Assembly (NCBI RefSeq): GCF_020889625.1
Contig: NZ_CP086380.1
Location: forward strand, 1,952,001 to 2,016,000
DNA length: 64,000 bases
Source of the DNA: Deinococcus radiophilus
GTDB lineage: Bacteria; Deinococcota; Deinococci; Deinococcales; Deinococcaceae
Direction: 5' to 3'
The notes under the pieces are model-generated. The model was not told the origin of the DNA and searched no databases. It saw nothing but the letters and a program-made list of their open reading frames with translations. Made by a program: the position numbers and the translations under genes. Of the stretch, positions 20,907 through 29,485 are shown in pieces (positions within the stretch are counted from its first letter, which is position 1; every line of letters begins with the position of its first letter).

Positions 20907-21395
20907 GTGAGTGAGGTTTGGCGGCCCAGCCGATGGACACGTCAGCAGATGGAAGAGCGGCGACTCGCCGCTCTTCCGATGCTCTCCGATATGACCCTGT
21001 CCTCCAAGACGATTGCCCAGCGTTTTGGTGTCAGCGCCAGCACTGTTCGTACCTGGCGGCAGCGCTTACGACATGGCGATACCCTTGAAGCTACTTTCTC
21101 CTCTGGACGTCCCTCCTTTCTCACCGATCACCAAGTGGCTGAAATCATGGCGATGATTGAGGCAGGGCCAGATCCACAGCGTTTTCCAGACGGGCGCTGG
21201 ACTACCGCACGTATTCGCGACGAGATTGGATGCAGATATGGTGTCTGGTATGACCACGACTGGGTCGGAAAGCTGCTGTTACGCTGGGGCTTTTCCTGGC
21301 AGAAAGCAGAAAAACGCCCGTTGGAACAGAATGCTGAGCAGGTCGACGCTTGGCTGGAAGCAGAGCTTCCAGTCCTGGAAAAAAAAGATAGATGA
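20907..21395 (+). CDS. IS630 transposase, N-terminal frame
   Basis: 162 residues carrying the DNA-binding half. A helix-turn-helix occurs near residues 34-55 (SKTIAQRFGVSASTVRTW), followed by a second winged part around YGVWYDHDWVGKLLLRWGFS. The frame ends in VLEKKDR just after an eight-A run (21379-21386). The catalytic residues are in the next frame, so full transposase needs a +1 shift at the A-run by ribosomal frameshifting or RNA polymerase slippage. GTG start at 20907. Confidence 0.8.
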   Translation: MSEVWRPSRWTRQQMEERRLAALPMLSDMTLSSKTIAQRFGVSASTVRTWRQRLRHGDTLEATFSSGRPSFLTDHQVAEIMAMIEAGPDPQRFPDGRWTTARIRDEIGCRYGVWYDHDWVGKLLLRWGFSWQKAEKRPLEQNAEQVDAWLEAELPVLEKKDR

Positions 21396-21921
21396 TGGTG
21401 AAACCATCGTCTGGGCCGATGAAGTCGGAATCAGTATGAAGCCCGTGATTGGCAACACCTGGGCCACGCGTGGTCAGACCCCAGTGATTCTGGCCAAGAC
21501 CAATTGGAAAAAGCTCTCCGTGATTGGCGGGATTACGTCTAAGGGCCAGTTTTTCCAGCAGACACACGAAGGGTCGGTCAAAGCGATGGGCTTCATCGCA
21601 TTTTTGACGCATCTGATGCGACACATCAAGGGGAAGATCACTGTTGTGGTGGACAACGCTAAAATCCATAAGGCGAAGGCCGTTTCGGCCTTCGTATCAC
21701 AACATGAACGACTGAGCCTAACGTACCTGCCACCGTACAGCCCTGAACTCAACCCCATTGAACGAGTGTGGGCCTATGTCAAACACCACCAACTCGCCAA
21801 TTTTTGCCCAGAGACGCTGGAGCAACTCAAGGCTTACCTCCGTACGGTATGGCCGAAAATCCGCTATCGGCAACTCCCAGCCAAATTGCTAGGTATCTAC
21901 CCTGAAGTGTTACCGACTTAG
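21376..21921 (+). CDS. IS630 transposase, catalytic frame
   Basis: Continues the transposase in the +1 frame from the A-run. All three DDE-site residues can be seen: Asp in IVWADEVGIS, Asp in VVVDNAKIHKA and Glu in ELNPIERVWAYVKHH. The frame is intact to the stop, so the element may still be active if the shift occurs. ATG codons upstream in this frame lie inside the first frame and are unlikely starts. The coordinates start at the shift codon, not at an initiation site. Confidence 0.8.
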   Translation, partial: WKKKIDDGETIVWADEVGISMKPVIGNTWATRGQTPVILAKTNWKKLSVIGGITSKGQFFQQTHEGSVKAMGFIAFLTHLMRHIKGKITVVVDNAKIHKAKAVSAFVSQHERLSLTYLPPYSPELNPIERVWAYVKHHQLANFCPETLEQLKAYLRTVWPKIRYRQLPAKLLGIYPEVLPT

Positions 21922-22254
21922 CACGTCATCAATAAGTTGCACAGGTCCACCGCGGCCATCCGAGTATTTGTCGCTCAGTCCTGCGATCCTCAGGCCACCG
22001 CTGGCTGTACTGCCACTCTCGTCCCAGTGCAGGGTCTCCACCGACCAGCGGCCAGGTCGGAGGTACAGAACCCGCGCGGTAACCTCTCCAGCCCAGATGC
22101 ACTGCACGTCTTTAGGGCAGCGGCTGTCCTCTACCTCCAGAATCAGCACACTCCTGTCCTCAAGGGGACGCAGTTGTCCAGGTGACACAGTGATCTGGGC
22201 AGCGGATGCTACAGATACAAGGCAGCAGGTAAGGAGTGAGAGGGCTTGGCGCAT
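21910..22254 (-). CDS. Secreted protein with 3' end replaced by the IS
   Basis: Signal peptide MRQALSLLTCCLVSVASAA, then about 95 residues containing DSRCPKDVQCIWAGEV, a Cys-pair motif (RCP..V.CIWAG) common in small secreted or lipoprotein-like bacterial proteins of unknown role. The last residues after PVQL come from the insertion sequence. Without the element the frame would read SLETVPE and stop at 20841-20843, so the original protein was about the same length. Possibly still functional. Confidence 0.65.
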   Translation of the reverse strand: MRQALSLLTCCLVSVASAAQITVSPGQLRPLEDRSVLILEVEDSRCPKDVQCIWAGEVTARVLYLRPGRWSVETLHWDESGSTASGGLRIAGLSDKYSDGRGGPVQLIDDVLSR

Positions 22255-22358
22255 GCCAGGAGTTTAGCCTGATCAGCTGACGCAAAGCTGTCTGAGGCAT
22301 CAAGTGTTTGTCAGGTCTGCCCCATCACTCTCATGAGAGCGGCTCCTAAAGTAACACT

Positions 22359-23000
22359 GTGCTGAAAGTCGGTTCCTATGTTCTGGGTGCGCTCTTGCTG
22401 TTCGCACTGGTCTTTGCCCTGATGCCGGCCAGTAGCCCGCGCACAGCGACGGGCGCCACCCTGAACGACGTCTCCCTGACCCTGTATCCTGCCAACGATC
22501 CCGAAGCACACTGGACCTTTCAGGCCGATCAGGTCGTCAATGACCCGCTGAGTGGCGAAACCCATCTCAGCACCCTTAAAGAAGGTGGGCGCTGGGTCAA
22601 CGGTTTGGATGCGAGCGGTCTACCCACGGGTGAAAAAGTTCTGGACGCCCGGCTTGCCGCCGATGACCTGACGATTGACAGCCAGGACAACATGACCACG
22701 CGTGAAGCCACCATCACCCTGATTGAGCAGTGTGCCGATATTCACCTGAGCGGTAATGACGCACAGCCTGTTGTGGTTCAGCAGAATGTGGGGTTCAGTG
22801 CACCGCTGGCTGAGGTTGATGCTCCCGGATTCAAGTCCGAGATTCCCGATCTGGCCATGACCTTCGACTTCACCATTACTGGAGGAAGCGCCGACAGCCA
22901 GACCGGCTGGGATATGAACGCCACTGAGCAGTGTGTGGACGGTCAGATCGTCCCCATCTCATCAGCCCAGAACCTCGGCGCAACACACCACTTTTCTTGA
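22359..23000 (+). CDS. LptC-like envelope protein
   Basis: Predicted periplasmic protein with one N-terminal membrane anchor (residues 5-24, GSYVLGALLLFALVFALMP). The body alternates short beta-strand patterns typical of the LptC/OstA jelly-roll (VSLTLYPANDPEAHWTFQADQVVNDP, ARLAADDLTIDSQDNMTT). It opens a row of three genes; the next two are clear OstA-type proteins, which supports the LptC-like reading. GTG start; TAAAGT lies six bases before it, a leaderless pattern. The function as part of a lipid bridge is inference. Confidence 0.55.
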   Translation: MLKVGSYVLGALLLFALVFALMPASSPRTATGATLNDVSLTLYPANDPEAHWTFQADQVVNDPLSGETHLSTLKEGGRWVNGLDASGLPTGEKVLDARLAADDLTIDSQDNMTTREATITLIEQCADIHLSGNDAQPVVVQQNVGFSAPLAEVDAPGFKSEIPDLAMTFDFTITGGSADSQTGWDMNATEQCVDGQIVPISSAQNLGATHHFS

Positions 23001-23044
23001 CCTAACCCCCGATACGTTTCTTTCCAATTTCTAAGGAGCCCACC

Positions 23045-23941
23045 ATGACCCTGACCCAAACTGCCAAAAAAGCTATTGCCCTGAGCCTGCTGACGGTTGC
23101 CAGTGCCGGAGTGCTGGCCCAGGCCAATTCCAACCGCATCATCAACATTCAGGGTGCGCCGCGCGGTGATCTGCGTAATGGCCCGATCACGTTTACTGGC
23201 AACCCAGTTCGCGCCACGGTCAGCACCCTGTCTATCACTGCCAAGGAAGCTCGCCTGGCTGCGCCACAGGGCCAGACCATTGTCGCTTCGCAGGGCAAAC
23301 GCAACTCGCGCTTTATCGGTGATGTGCGGGTGCAGCGTGGCCGTCTGTCGGCCCAGGGTGAGAATCTGGTCTACAACGAAGGCACCGGCCAGGGTGTCCT
23401 AAGCGACAATGCTCGCGCCTCTTTTGCGCCTGAAAACCGTGGCGATACCGTGCAGATCAAGGCACAGAGCATGAGCCTGGACGTGGACAACAATGTCTCG
23501 ACCTCCAAGGGCAGCGTGGTGTTGCGTCAGGGAAATCAGAGTGCTGCTGCCTCGCAACTGGTCTTTGACGAAGACCGCGAGCTGGGCGTCCTGACCGGAG
23601 GTCCACGCCTGCGTCAGGAAGCGGCAGGCGGACAGAAAGACATCGTGATTACGGGCAACGAAGTTCGCGCCCTGACCAAAAATGAAACCGTATACGTAAA
23701 GGGCAACGTGAAGCTGGTGCAGGGTTCGATCACCACGACTGGTAATGCCCTGTTCTACGACGACACCAAGAACGTGGCCTATGTGGTGGGAAACGCAGTC
23801 AGCCGTGATTCCAGCAACGGCACCACCGTCCGTGCTCCTGCCAGTGGCGCTCTGGAGCAGCGCACCGATCTGTCCCGCGTCCGTACGCTGAGCAGCGGGT
23901 TCAATATTCCTACGGCGCAGTTCAAGCTACGCGGTGAATAA
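23045..23941 (+). CDS. LptA/OstA-like periplasmic protein
   Basis: Signal peptide (residues 1-25, ending VLAQA) then about 270 residues of OstA-type repeated strands: [48 protein letters not shown] units recur as [20 protein letters not shown] and [20 protein letters not shown]. In Proteobacteria this fold carries lipopolysaccharide across the periplasm. Deinococcus has an outer envelope without classical LPS, so another lipid is likely. AAGGAGCCCACC precedes the ATG. It is flanked by two related genes. Confidence 0.75.
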   Translation: MTLTQTAKKAIALSLLTVASAGVLAQANSNRIINIQGAPRGDLRNGPITFTGNPVRATVSTLSITAKEARLAAPQGQTIVASQGKRNSRFIGDVRVQRGRLSAQGENLVYNEGTGQGVLSDNARASFAPENRGDTVQIKAQSMSLDVDNNVSTSKGSVVLRQGNQSAAASQLVFDEDRELGVLTGGPRLRQEAAGGQKDIVITGNEVRALTKNETVYVKGNVKLVQGSITTTGNALFYDDTKNVAYVVGNAVSRDSSNGTTVRAPASGALEQRTDLSRVRTLSSGFNIPTAQFKLRGE

Positions 23942-24079
23942 GCTTTGCCAGAAGGAAAAAGGGTCAGTTGCGGCTCTTTTTCCTCTGGGCTTCAGCGAGC
24001 ATCAGCCTGAACCATTTCGGGTGGGATGCTCTTTTTGTTATGGCCATCTTCAGCCAGTGGGTGGTCAGGAAAGGGTCGC

Positions 24080-25123
24080 ATGAGCCGCCACATCCAAACA
24101 TTACCGCAGCGGGCCTTATTGCTCGTCCTCTTGGCTGGACCAGGCTGGGCGACGGCTCAGGACTCGGCCCCAGTCGATCCTCCCCCCCCCCCAGCAGATA
24201 CGCTTGACTGGGACGATGAAGGCTGGGATGAGATCAAGCAGTGGGCCGAAGAAACCGAAGATTTGGGGCAAGACACAACCGCAACTCCGGAGGCGGGCAG
24301 TGAGTACTCCGAATTGCAACTGGTCCGCCAGGGCGACGATGGCAAGGAGCGCCGGATCGGCGTGGTGCGTAAGGGCACCGATGAAACGGGCATCTTTGTC
24401 TTCTGCAACCCGCAGGAGCAGGACGGAGAGAATGCTCCCGGCCTGGCGGTTTTCAGTAATTCTGGCCCTGAAGGCGTAGAAATCAGCATTGATAAGAACG
24501 TTATTCAGGTGCCATTGGCCGTCGTGACCCAGACTCGCCGTGCCGACGGAACTTCAGGGGATGGCAATATTGAGGCGAGTGCTGGAACGGCGGCTTACGT
24601 GGAGAATATTCCCGAAGGTGCCGAGGATCGCCTGACCCGCTGTGGTGTCCAGGTAGATGCTAAGAATGTACCTGGGTCGGTACGGGTCACGCAGGGCCAA
24701 ACCCAGCTCACTGGGCAGTCTCTGCGCTACAGCGAAACGGACGGTGTGGCCCGGGTCACAGGCCCGATCACGTTCAAACGCATCCCATCGGCAGAGCAAA
24801 GTGGAACCACCGAGCTTTCGGGTACGGCCGAGGGGATTGAAGTAGAGGTGGATACCGAGCGTACCCTGCTGGTGGGCGATGTAGTTCTGAATTCCAGCGG
24901 GGGACGGGTCAGCCGCGCCGCCCGCGTAGAGTACGACGATCAATCCAACCTGGCCCGGTTGATCGGCACCCCGGAGCAGCCTGCGGTGAGTGAACGGGGC
25001 AAGGAGCGTCTCCAAGCTGCCGAAATCCTGTATGACCTTGAGCGCGACGAAGCTGTGGCCTGGGCCTCCGAAGGTGTCCGAATCACAGGCGAGTTCGTGG
25101 ATGAGGAAGCCGCTGCGCCGTAA
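24080..25123 (+). CDS. OstA-like exported protein
   Basis: Signal peptide (about residues 1-27, ending WATA), a proline-rich linker ([10 protein letters not shown]) and an acidic stretch, then OstA-type strands: [79 protein letters not shown]. 347 residues. The start at 24080 is chosen for AGGAAAGG ahead of it; the frame open from 24026 would add 18 residues before the signal. Third member of the Lpt-like row, possibly a paralogue of its neighbour. Confidence 0.7.
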   Translation: MSRHIQTLPQRALLLVLLAGPGWATAQDSAPVDPPPPPADTLDWDDEGWDEIKQWAEETEDLGQDTTATPEAGSEYSELQLVRQGDDGKERRIGVVRKGTDETGIFVFCNPQEQDGENAPGLAVFSNSGPEGVEISIDKNVIQVPLAVVTQTRRADGTSGDGNIEASAGTAAYVENIPEGAEDRLTRCGVQVDAKNVPGSVRVTQGQTQLTGQSLRYSETDGVARVTGPITFKRIPSAEQSGTTELSGTAEGIEVEVDTERTLLVGDVVLNSSGGRVSRAARVEYDDQSNLARLIGTPEQPAVSERGKERLQAAEILYDLERDEAVAWASEGVRITGEFVDEEAAAP

Positions 25124-25183
25124 AGTCGAGCATTGCTCTGCTGGCCTGTTTGGTCTTCCCAACGCCTCTCTCATACGAATTCA

Positions 25184-25213
25184 GGATGAATCGTTGCTTT
25201 CTACGATTCATCC
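25184..25213 (+). terminator. 11-pair hairpin after the Lpt-like genes
   Basis: GGATGAATCGT (25184-25194) pairs perfectly with ACGATTCATCC (25203-25213) around eight bases. It lies 60 bases after the last gene of the row. There is no T-run, so termination is plausible but unproven. Confidence 0.5.
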
Positions 25214-25258
25214 AAGGCCACTGGGACTGGTACAGCTGCAAAGCAGACTAAGAAAAAC

Positions 25259-25325
25259 ACGGATTTCGCAAGATAGAGACGCAAGCGGTGCTTTGTAGGT
25301 TGTGTCGGAATTAAGCGAAATCCGT
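25259..25325. repeat. 11-bp inverted repeats spaced by 45 bp
   Basis: ACGGATTTCGC (25259-25269) and GCGAAATCCGT (25315-25325) are perfect inverted copies. The 67-bp unit sits between convergent genes and resembles the ends of a small non-autonomous element or an operator pair. No target duplication is evident. Confidence 0.5.
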
Positions 25326-25382
25326 ATAAGACATTGTTGGCTGGCCGCTCTTTCCTGCTGGGTTTTGTCCCTGGCAGCGGTG

Positions 25383-26306
25383 TCAGGCTGGCTGACGGCT
25401 GAGCGAGTCCAGAGCGTGGCGCAAGGTTTCGGCGCTCTGTTCAAGCTGTCCCAGTTCCTCGGCGCTGAGTTGTGGCATCAGCGTTTCTTCTATGCCGCCT
25501 GATCCCACAATGCGCGGTAGAGCCATCGAGATGCCGTAATCGGTCGGCCCAGTGACCGTGAGAATAGCGCGGCGGTTGAGGATCACCGCCTCGGTGATGC
25601 GGGTCAGGGCAGCGGCAATCCCATAATAGGTGGCCCGCTTGCCGGAAATAATCGCAGCGGCGGCATCACGCGTGCCGTGGTCTATCTCGGCCATGATCTC
25701 TGGGGTCCAGTCCAGATTTCGGGCAGCCATAAAGTCGGCCACAGGCAGTCCGGCGATTTTGGCGGTACTCCAGGCCAGCACTTCACTGTCGCCGTGTTCC
25801 CCCAGCACATAGCCATGGACATGTGTGGCGTCTACTTCGGCCCGCTGAGCGATCAGGTGGCGAAAGCGGGCGCTGTCCAGCACCGTGCCGGATCCCAGCA
25901 CGGCTTGACCCTCTGCTGCGTGAGTTGTGGTGAGGTCAGTCAGGAGATCAACCGGGTTGGTGGCCACGATCAAAGGGGCCTGCGGCGCAGCGGCTGACAC
26001 TTGTGGAATCAGCTCGGCGAAAATATCGGCATTGCGCTCAAGCAGCTGCAAGCGGGTTTCTCCCGGCTTTTGGTTGGCCCCAGCTGCCACCACGATGGCC
26101 CCGCAACCTTCCAATGCGTCGATCTCGCCACTCACGACACGCGTGCCGTGGCTGACCGGAGCTGCGTGCGCGATGTCTTCGGCCTCGGCGCGGGCGCGTT
26201 CAGGGTCCTTGTCAACCAAGACCAGATCCGAGCAAGTGCCGCGTAGCGTCAAGGCAAAGGCCGCCGTCGACCCAACCAAACCGCTTCCGACTACGCCGAC
26301 TTTCAT
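25383..26306 (-). CDS. ldh: L-lactate dehydrogenase
   Basis: NAD-dependent reduction of pyruvate to L-lactate in the cytosol. 307 residues with the nucleotide-binding GSGLVGS (7-13) and VDKD (31-34), ATNPVD (115-120), the substrate Arg in LDSARFR (147) and catalytic His171 in GEHGDSE. Gln79 in [10 protein letters not shown] is the residue that marks lactate rather than malate dehydrogenases, which have Arg there. The start overlaps the uspA stop by four bases, so the two are co-translated. The neighbouring stress protein suggests joint expression under energy stress. Confidence 0.93.
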   Translation of the reverse strand: MKVGVVGSGLVGSTAAFALTLRGTCSDLVLVDKDPERARAEAEDIAHAAPVSHGTRVVSGEIDALEGCGAIVVAAGANQKPGETRLQLLERNADIFAELIPQVSAAAPQAPLIVATNPVDLLTDLTTTHAAEGQAVLGSGTVLDSARFRHLIAQRAEVDATHVHGYVLGEHGDSEVLAWSTAKIAGLPVADFMAARNLDWTPEIMAEIDHGTRDAAAAIISGKRATYYGIAAALTRITEAVILNRRAILTVTGPTDYGISMALPRIVGSGGIEETLMPQLSAEELGQLEQSAETLRHALDSLSRQPA

Positions 26307-26779
26307 AGATGATCCTGGGTGTGGCTTTGCTTGGATTTGTGCAGACGCACCGTCAGTACGGGAACCGGGCTACGGGACACCAGCTTTTCGGCAGTGCTGC
26401 CCAGGAAAAAGTGTTCCAAAGCGCCTTTGGCGTGGGTTCCGACAATCAGCAGATCAGCTCCCCACTTCTGCGCTGCGTCCAGTAGGCTGTTCACAGGACC
26501 ACCGACCAGTTGTTCATAGGTTTCGCTGCCTTGTACCAGGGCGGCCAACTGCTCAGCGTCCTGGTTCTCTACCGATTCCAATAGAGCGGGATCGTAACTC
26601 ATAGGAGTCATGCCGCCGATCAGATCGGGTGAGGCCATCATCCGTACATCCACAGCGTGCAACAGGCGCAGGTCGGCACCTGGGAACCGCTGCCGGGCCA
26701 ACTCCAGGGCGTACAGTGAGGACGGCGAAAAGTCGATTCCAATCGCAATACGGCCGAACGAACCTGTGGAGTTTTGCAT
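26303..26779 (-). CDS. Universal stress protein family
   Basis: Small UspA-domain protein, 158 residues. It opens with [18 protein letters not shown], has the central [37 protein letters not shown], and the G-2x-G-9x-G(S/T) ATP-binding pattern is recognisable in [16 protein letters not shown], so nucleotide binding is likely. Such proteins help survival under starvation and oxidative stress. It is the first gene of a two-gene operon with ldh. Confidence 0.88.
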   Translation of the reverse strand: MQNSTGSFGRIAIGIDFSPSSLYALELARQRFPGADLRLLHAVDVRMMASPDLIGGMTPMSYDPALLESVENQDAEQLAALVQGSETYEQLVGGPVNSLLDAAQKWGADLLIVGTHAKGALEHFFLGSTAEKLVSRSPVPVLTVRLHKSKQSHTQDHL

Positions 26780-26839
26780 AGCTCAGCTTAAAACGTTGGC
26801 GCTCGTCAAATGTCCGGGTCTAAACGATGCCTAACGAGC

Positions 26840-26882
26840 AAAAAACAGAAGCGCTAGCGATCGGCCAGCGCTTCTGTTTTTT
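26840..26882 (-). terminator. Terminator of the parAB operon
   Basis: AAAAAACAGAAGCGCT (26840-26855) pairs perfectly with AGCGCTTCTGTTTTTT (26867-26882) around 11 bases. It lies just after the parB stop, with U-tracts on either strand. Confidence 0.9.
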
Positions 26883-26890
26883 TGATGTAT

Positions 26891-27757
26891 TTACTCGCCG
26901 TAACCGAGCAGGTCCAGCAGGCGGTCCAACTCCTCGCGGGAGGCGTAGTTCAGTTCAATGCGGCCTTTGTCCTCTCCCGTAATCTTGACCCGTGAACCCA
27001 TCCGGCGGCTTAGGTCCACTTCAATCTGTTTGTAGGGTCGCGGCGGATTGACCTTGACAGGAGCTGCAGCACGTTCCCGGCGCAGAGCCTCAGCCTCACG
27101 CACATTCAGACCGCGCTTGCGAATCTGCTCCAGCGCCCATAAGCGGTCTGCATCGGGCTGGGCCAGGATGGCACGGGCGTGCCCAGCGCTGATTTCCCCA
27201 GCCTCTAGGGCTTGCAGGGCCTCGTCGGGCAGGCTGAGGAGCCGCAGAGCGTTCGCCACGGTGCTGCGGCCCTTGCCTACAGCCTGAGCCACACCTTCTT
27301 GATTCAGGCCATGTTCCATCAAGGTGCGGTAGGCGCGAGCCTCTTCCAGTGGCCCCAGGTCTTCGCGCTGAAGGTTCTCGATAATCGCGATTTCCAGCGC
27401 CTCACGGTCACTCAAATCACGGATGATGACGGGTAATTCCTGCACGCCAGCCAATTGAGAGGCCCGCCAACGCCGCTCACCGGCCACAATTTCAAAGGCA
27501 TCTCCCCGTGGGCGGACCAGCAGCGGCTGCAAGATACCCTTCTCGCGGATGCTCTGTGCCAACTCGGCCAATGCAGTGGGTTCAAATACTTGCCGTGGTT
27601 GATAGCCCGCCTGGATGACGCGGCTGGTTGGTAGCAGCTGTACGCCCCGGCCGACAGGCTCACCTGTCTCAGTGTCTTTGGGACGTGCGCCCTCCTTGCG
27701 GCTGAGCAGGGCATCTAGTCCCCGTCCCAGACTGGGCTTTTTAGAACTTTTCGACAC
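26891..27757 (-). CDS. parB: Chromosome partitioning protein ParB
   Basis: CTP-dependent DNA-binding protein that loads at parS and helps origin segregation. The product begins with the ParB N-terminal tag [12 protein letters not shown]. The CTP/ParB-box region is near residues 45-110 ([42 protein letters not shown]), an HTH follows at [21 protein letters not shown], and the dimer domain closes the protein. The GTG start at 27757 has AAGGAGGT eight bases upstream and overlaps the end of parA by 17 bases; the frame open to 27865 lies inside parA. 288 residues. Confidence 0.94.
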   Translation of the reverse strand: MSKSSKKPSLGRGLDALLSRKEGARPKDTETGEPVGRGVQLLPTSRVIQAGYQPRQVFEPTALAELAQSIREKGILQPLLVRPRGDAFEIVAGERRWRASQLAGVQELPVIIRDLSDREALEIAIIENLQREDLGPLEEARAYRTLMEHGLNQEGVAQAVGKGRSTVANALRLLSLPDEALQALEAGEISAGHARAILAQPDADRLWALEQIRKRGLNVREAEALRRERAAAPVKVNPPRPYKQIEVDLSRRMGSRVKITGEDKGRIELNYASREELDRLLDLLGYGE

Positions 27758-28490
27758 GCTGGATGACCTCCTTGGCCAGACGCTGATAGGCCGACGCTCC
27801 CAGTGAGTTCGGGGCAAACAGGTTAATGGGCTGTGCGTAACTGGGCGCTTCTGACAGCCGGACATTGCGTGGAATCACTGCTGCAAATACCAGTGGGCCG
27901 AAATGCTGGCGTACAGTCGTCTCTACCTCCTGCGCCAGATTGGTGCGGCCATCGAACATTGTGAGAACGACGCCCAACACCTTGAGCTGTGGATTCAGCG
28001 CTTCTTGGACCCGCTCTACCGTTTCCATCAGGCCAGCCAGCCCTTCTAGGGCAAAATATTCGGCCTGAAGCGGAATAATCAGCCGCTGTGCCGCGGCAAG
28101 CACGTTGACCGTGAGCGGCCCCAGGCTGGGGGGGGCGTCAATAATCACCATGTCGTACCCAGCAATACTGGCCAATAGGCGTGACAGAGCGTCAGGATCA
28201 TCGGCCAGTTCCACTCCGGCTCCGGCGAGGTCAGGTGTGGCGGGCAAGACTGATAGCCCCGGCTGGACCGAGGGCTGAATGTATTGCTTTACCTGCCCTG
28301 GGTGGCCCAGAGCTTCGTACAGGCCATGTTCGGCATCACGAAGACCCAGAGCACTCGTGGCATTGCCCTGAGGGTCCATGTCCAGCAACAGGACCTGCTG
28401 CCCCTGCTCGGCCAGGAAAGCAGCCAAGTTCACCGCTGTGGTGGTTTTGGCTACCCCTCCCTTCTGATTGACGATTCCAATGATATTCAC
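27741..28490 (-). CDS. parA: Chromosome partitioning ATPase ParA (Soj)
   Basis: Deviant Walker ATPase that moves ParB-parS complexes and interacts with replication initiation. Residues 8-16 show the deviant Walker [10 protein letters not shown] with signature Lys, followed by [16 protein letters not shown], the Walker A' Asp, and [10 protein letters not shown] (Walker B). 249 residues, the short chromosomal class without an N-terminal HTH. The overlapping parB gene forms the usual operon. It lies about 21 kb from oriC. Confidence 0.95.
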   Translation of the reverse strand: MNIIGIVNQKGGVAKTTTAVNLAAFLAEQGQQVLLLDMDPQGNATSALGLRDAEHGLYEALGHPGQVKQYIQPSVQPGLSVLPATPDLAGAGVELADDPDALSRLLASIAGYDMVIIDAPPSLGPLTVNVLAAAQRLIIPLQAEYFALEGLAGLMETVERVQEALNPQLKVLGVVLTMFDGRTNLAQEVETTVRQHFGPLVFAAVIPRNVRLSEAPSYAQPINLFAPNSLGASAYQRLAKEVIQRVEKF

Positions 28491-28586
28491 TTGATGATCC
28501 TGTTCAGCTGATGGGTGTGGGAGGAAGTGCGGAGAATTTTGGAGGAGTGAGGTATGGCCTCCGGAGGCGCCAGTTTGAAAGTCACA

Positions 28587-29372
28587 TCACTCATTTCCCA
28601 GAGGTCGTTTGTTGGGGATGCCAGGGCGGCGTGGGTATTTGGCAGGTGTGGGAGCGACCTTGTGAACTTGGACCAGTGCACGGGCGTCCCCCAGGAAGGG
28701 CAGATGAGAACGCTGAATGGGATGTAATTCTCCGCCAAGCAGCGAAATAGCCCGCTCTCCCTGGGCCACTTCTGCATCTTCCAGCTGTCCTTTTTGTGCG
28801 ATCAGCCAGCCACCTTCCTTAAGCAGCGGGAGAGCTAACTCAGCCAGAACAGGCAAAGAAGCCACGGCCCGCGTGACCACAACATCATAGCGGCCCCGGT
28901 GTATAGGATCCTGTCCCAAATCTTCAGCGCGGCCACTCAGCCCCCGCACAGTCAGGCCAAGCGCCTCAGCAGTGCGTTCGACAAAAGCGACTTTTTTCTG
29001 AGTGGCGTCCATTGCTGTCATCTTCAGGGCGGGACAGCTGATCGCCAGAGGCAAGGCTGGGAATCCCGCTCCTGTACCCAGATCCAAGACCTGCAGGCTA
29101 GACCTTTCTGGTTCCTTCCAAAGTGTCGCCTGAAGAGCGCCCAGCGAATCCACAAAATGTTTCAGCACCACGTCCCTCTCACTGTGGAGCGCAGTCAGGT
29201 TCATCTGGGTAGCTCCCTGACGCAAAAGGCCATATAGGGTAACGAACTGCTTCAGTTGGGCGGGACTAAGGGAAACACCTAGCGCCTGTGCACCTTCATG
29301 CAACAGATCAAGGGCCTCACCTGAGAGTTCAGTACCAGAAGGGGCGGAGTCGGCTAGGGCGTCGGCAGGCAT
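28587..29372 (-). CDS. rsmG: 16S rRNA (guanine-527-N7)-methyltransferase RsmG
   Basis: SAM-dependent methyltransferase acting on G527 of 16S rRNA. Central motifs: NLTALHSERDVVLKHFVDSL, VLDLGTGAGFPALPLA (SAM site), MDATQKKVAFVE, and GRAEDLGQ. 261 residues, with an N-terminal tail longer than in E. coli. The start at 29372 is supported by TATACT eight bases upstream and no Shine-Dalgarno. It sits between parA and mnmG, the mnmG-rsmG-parA-parB order seen near many origins. Confidence 0.93.
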   Translation of the reverse strand: MPADALADSAPSGTELSGEALDLLHEGAQALGVSLSPAQLKQFVTLYGLLRQGATQMNLTALHSERDVVLKHFVDSLGALQATLWKEPERSSLQVLDLGTGAGFPALPLAISCPALKMTAMDATQKKVAFVERTAEALGLTVRGLSGRAEDLGQDPIHRGRYDVVVTRAVASLPVLAELALPLLKEGGWLIAQKGQLEDAEVAQGERAISLLGGELHPIQRSHLPFLGDARALVQVHKVAPTPAKYPRRPGIPNKRPLGNE

Positions 29373-29380
29373 TTGAGACT

Positions 29381-29386
29381 AGTATA
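29381..29386 (-). promoter_or_regulatory. -10 box of rsmG
   Basis: TATACT on the minus strand, eight bases before the ATG. Fits a leaderless rsmG-parAB message starting inside the mnmG-rsmG gap, next to the parS-like palindromes. Confidence 0.55.
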
Positions 29387-29415
29387 ACCAGCTCAGCTAC
29401 GAACATCATTGCATT

Positions 29416-29435
29416 GATGTTTCACATGAAACATC
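29416..29435. promoter_or_regulatory. parS-like palindrome 1
   Basis: GATGTTTCACATGAAACATC is a 20-base perfect palindrome that matches the parS core TGTTTCACGTGAAACA except for the central CG, which is CA here. ParB binding is inferred from the family and from the adjacent parAB genes. Confidence 0.8.
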
Positions 29436-29452
29436 GCGGTAACAGCCCAGGG

Positions 29453-29470
29453 GTGTTTCATGTGAAACAC
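29453..29470. promoter_or_regulatory. parS-like palindrome 2
   Basis: GTGTTTCATGTGAAACAC, 18 bases, contains the parS core with central TG instead of CG. It lies 37 bases from copy 1 and 16 bases from the mnmG stop codon. Confidence 0.75.
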
Positions 29471-29485
29471 TTTCTCTATCAGGAG

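Larger units (their letters stand above)
20866..21932 (+). mobile_element. IS630-family insertion sequence, about 1067 bp
   Basis: Imperfect terminal inverted repeats: the left end TTGATAACGCGGTAAGT matches the reversed right end TTGATGACGTGCTAAGT at 14 of 17 bases. The element is flanked by TA on both sides (20864-20865 and 21933-21934), the target duplication of the IS630/Tc1/mariner group. It contains two overlapping transposase frames. The right end adds eight foreign codons to the convergent gene at 21910-22254. Confidence 0.85.
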
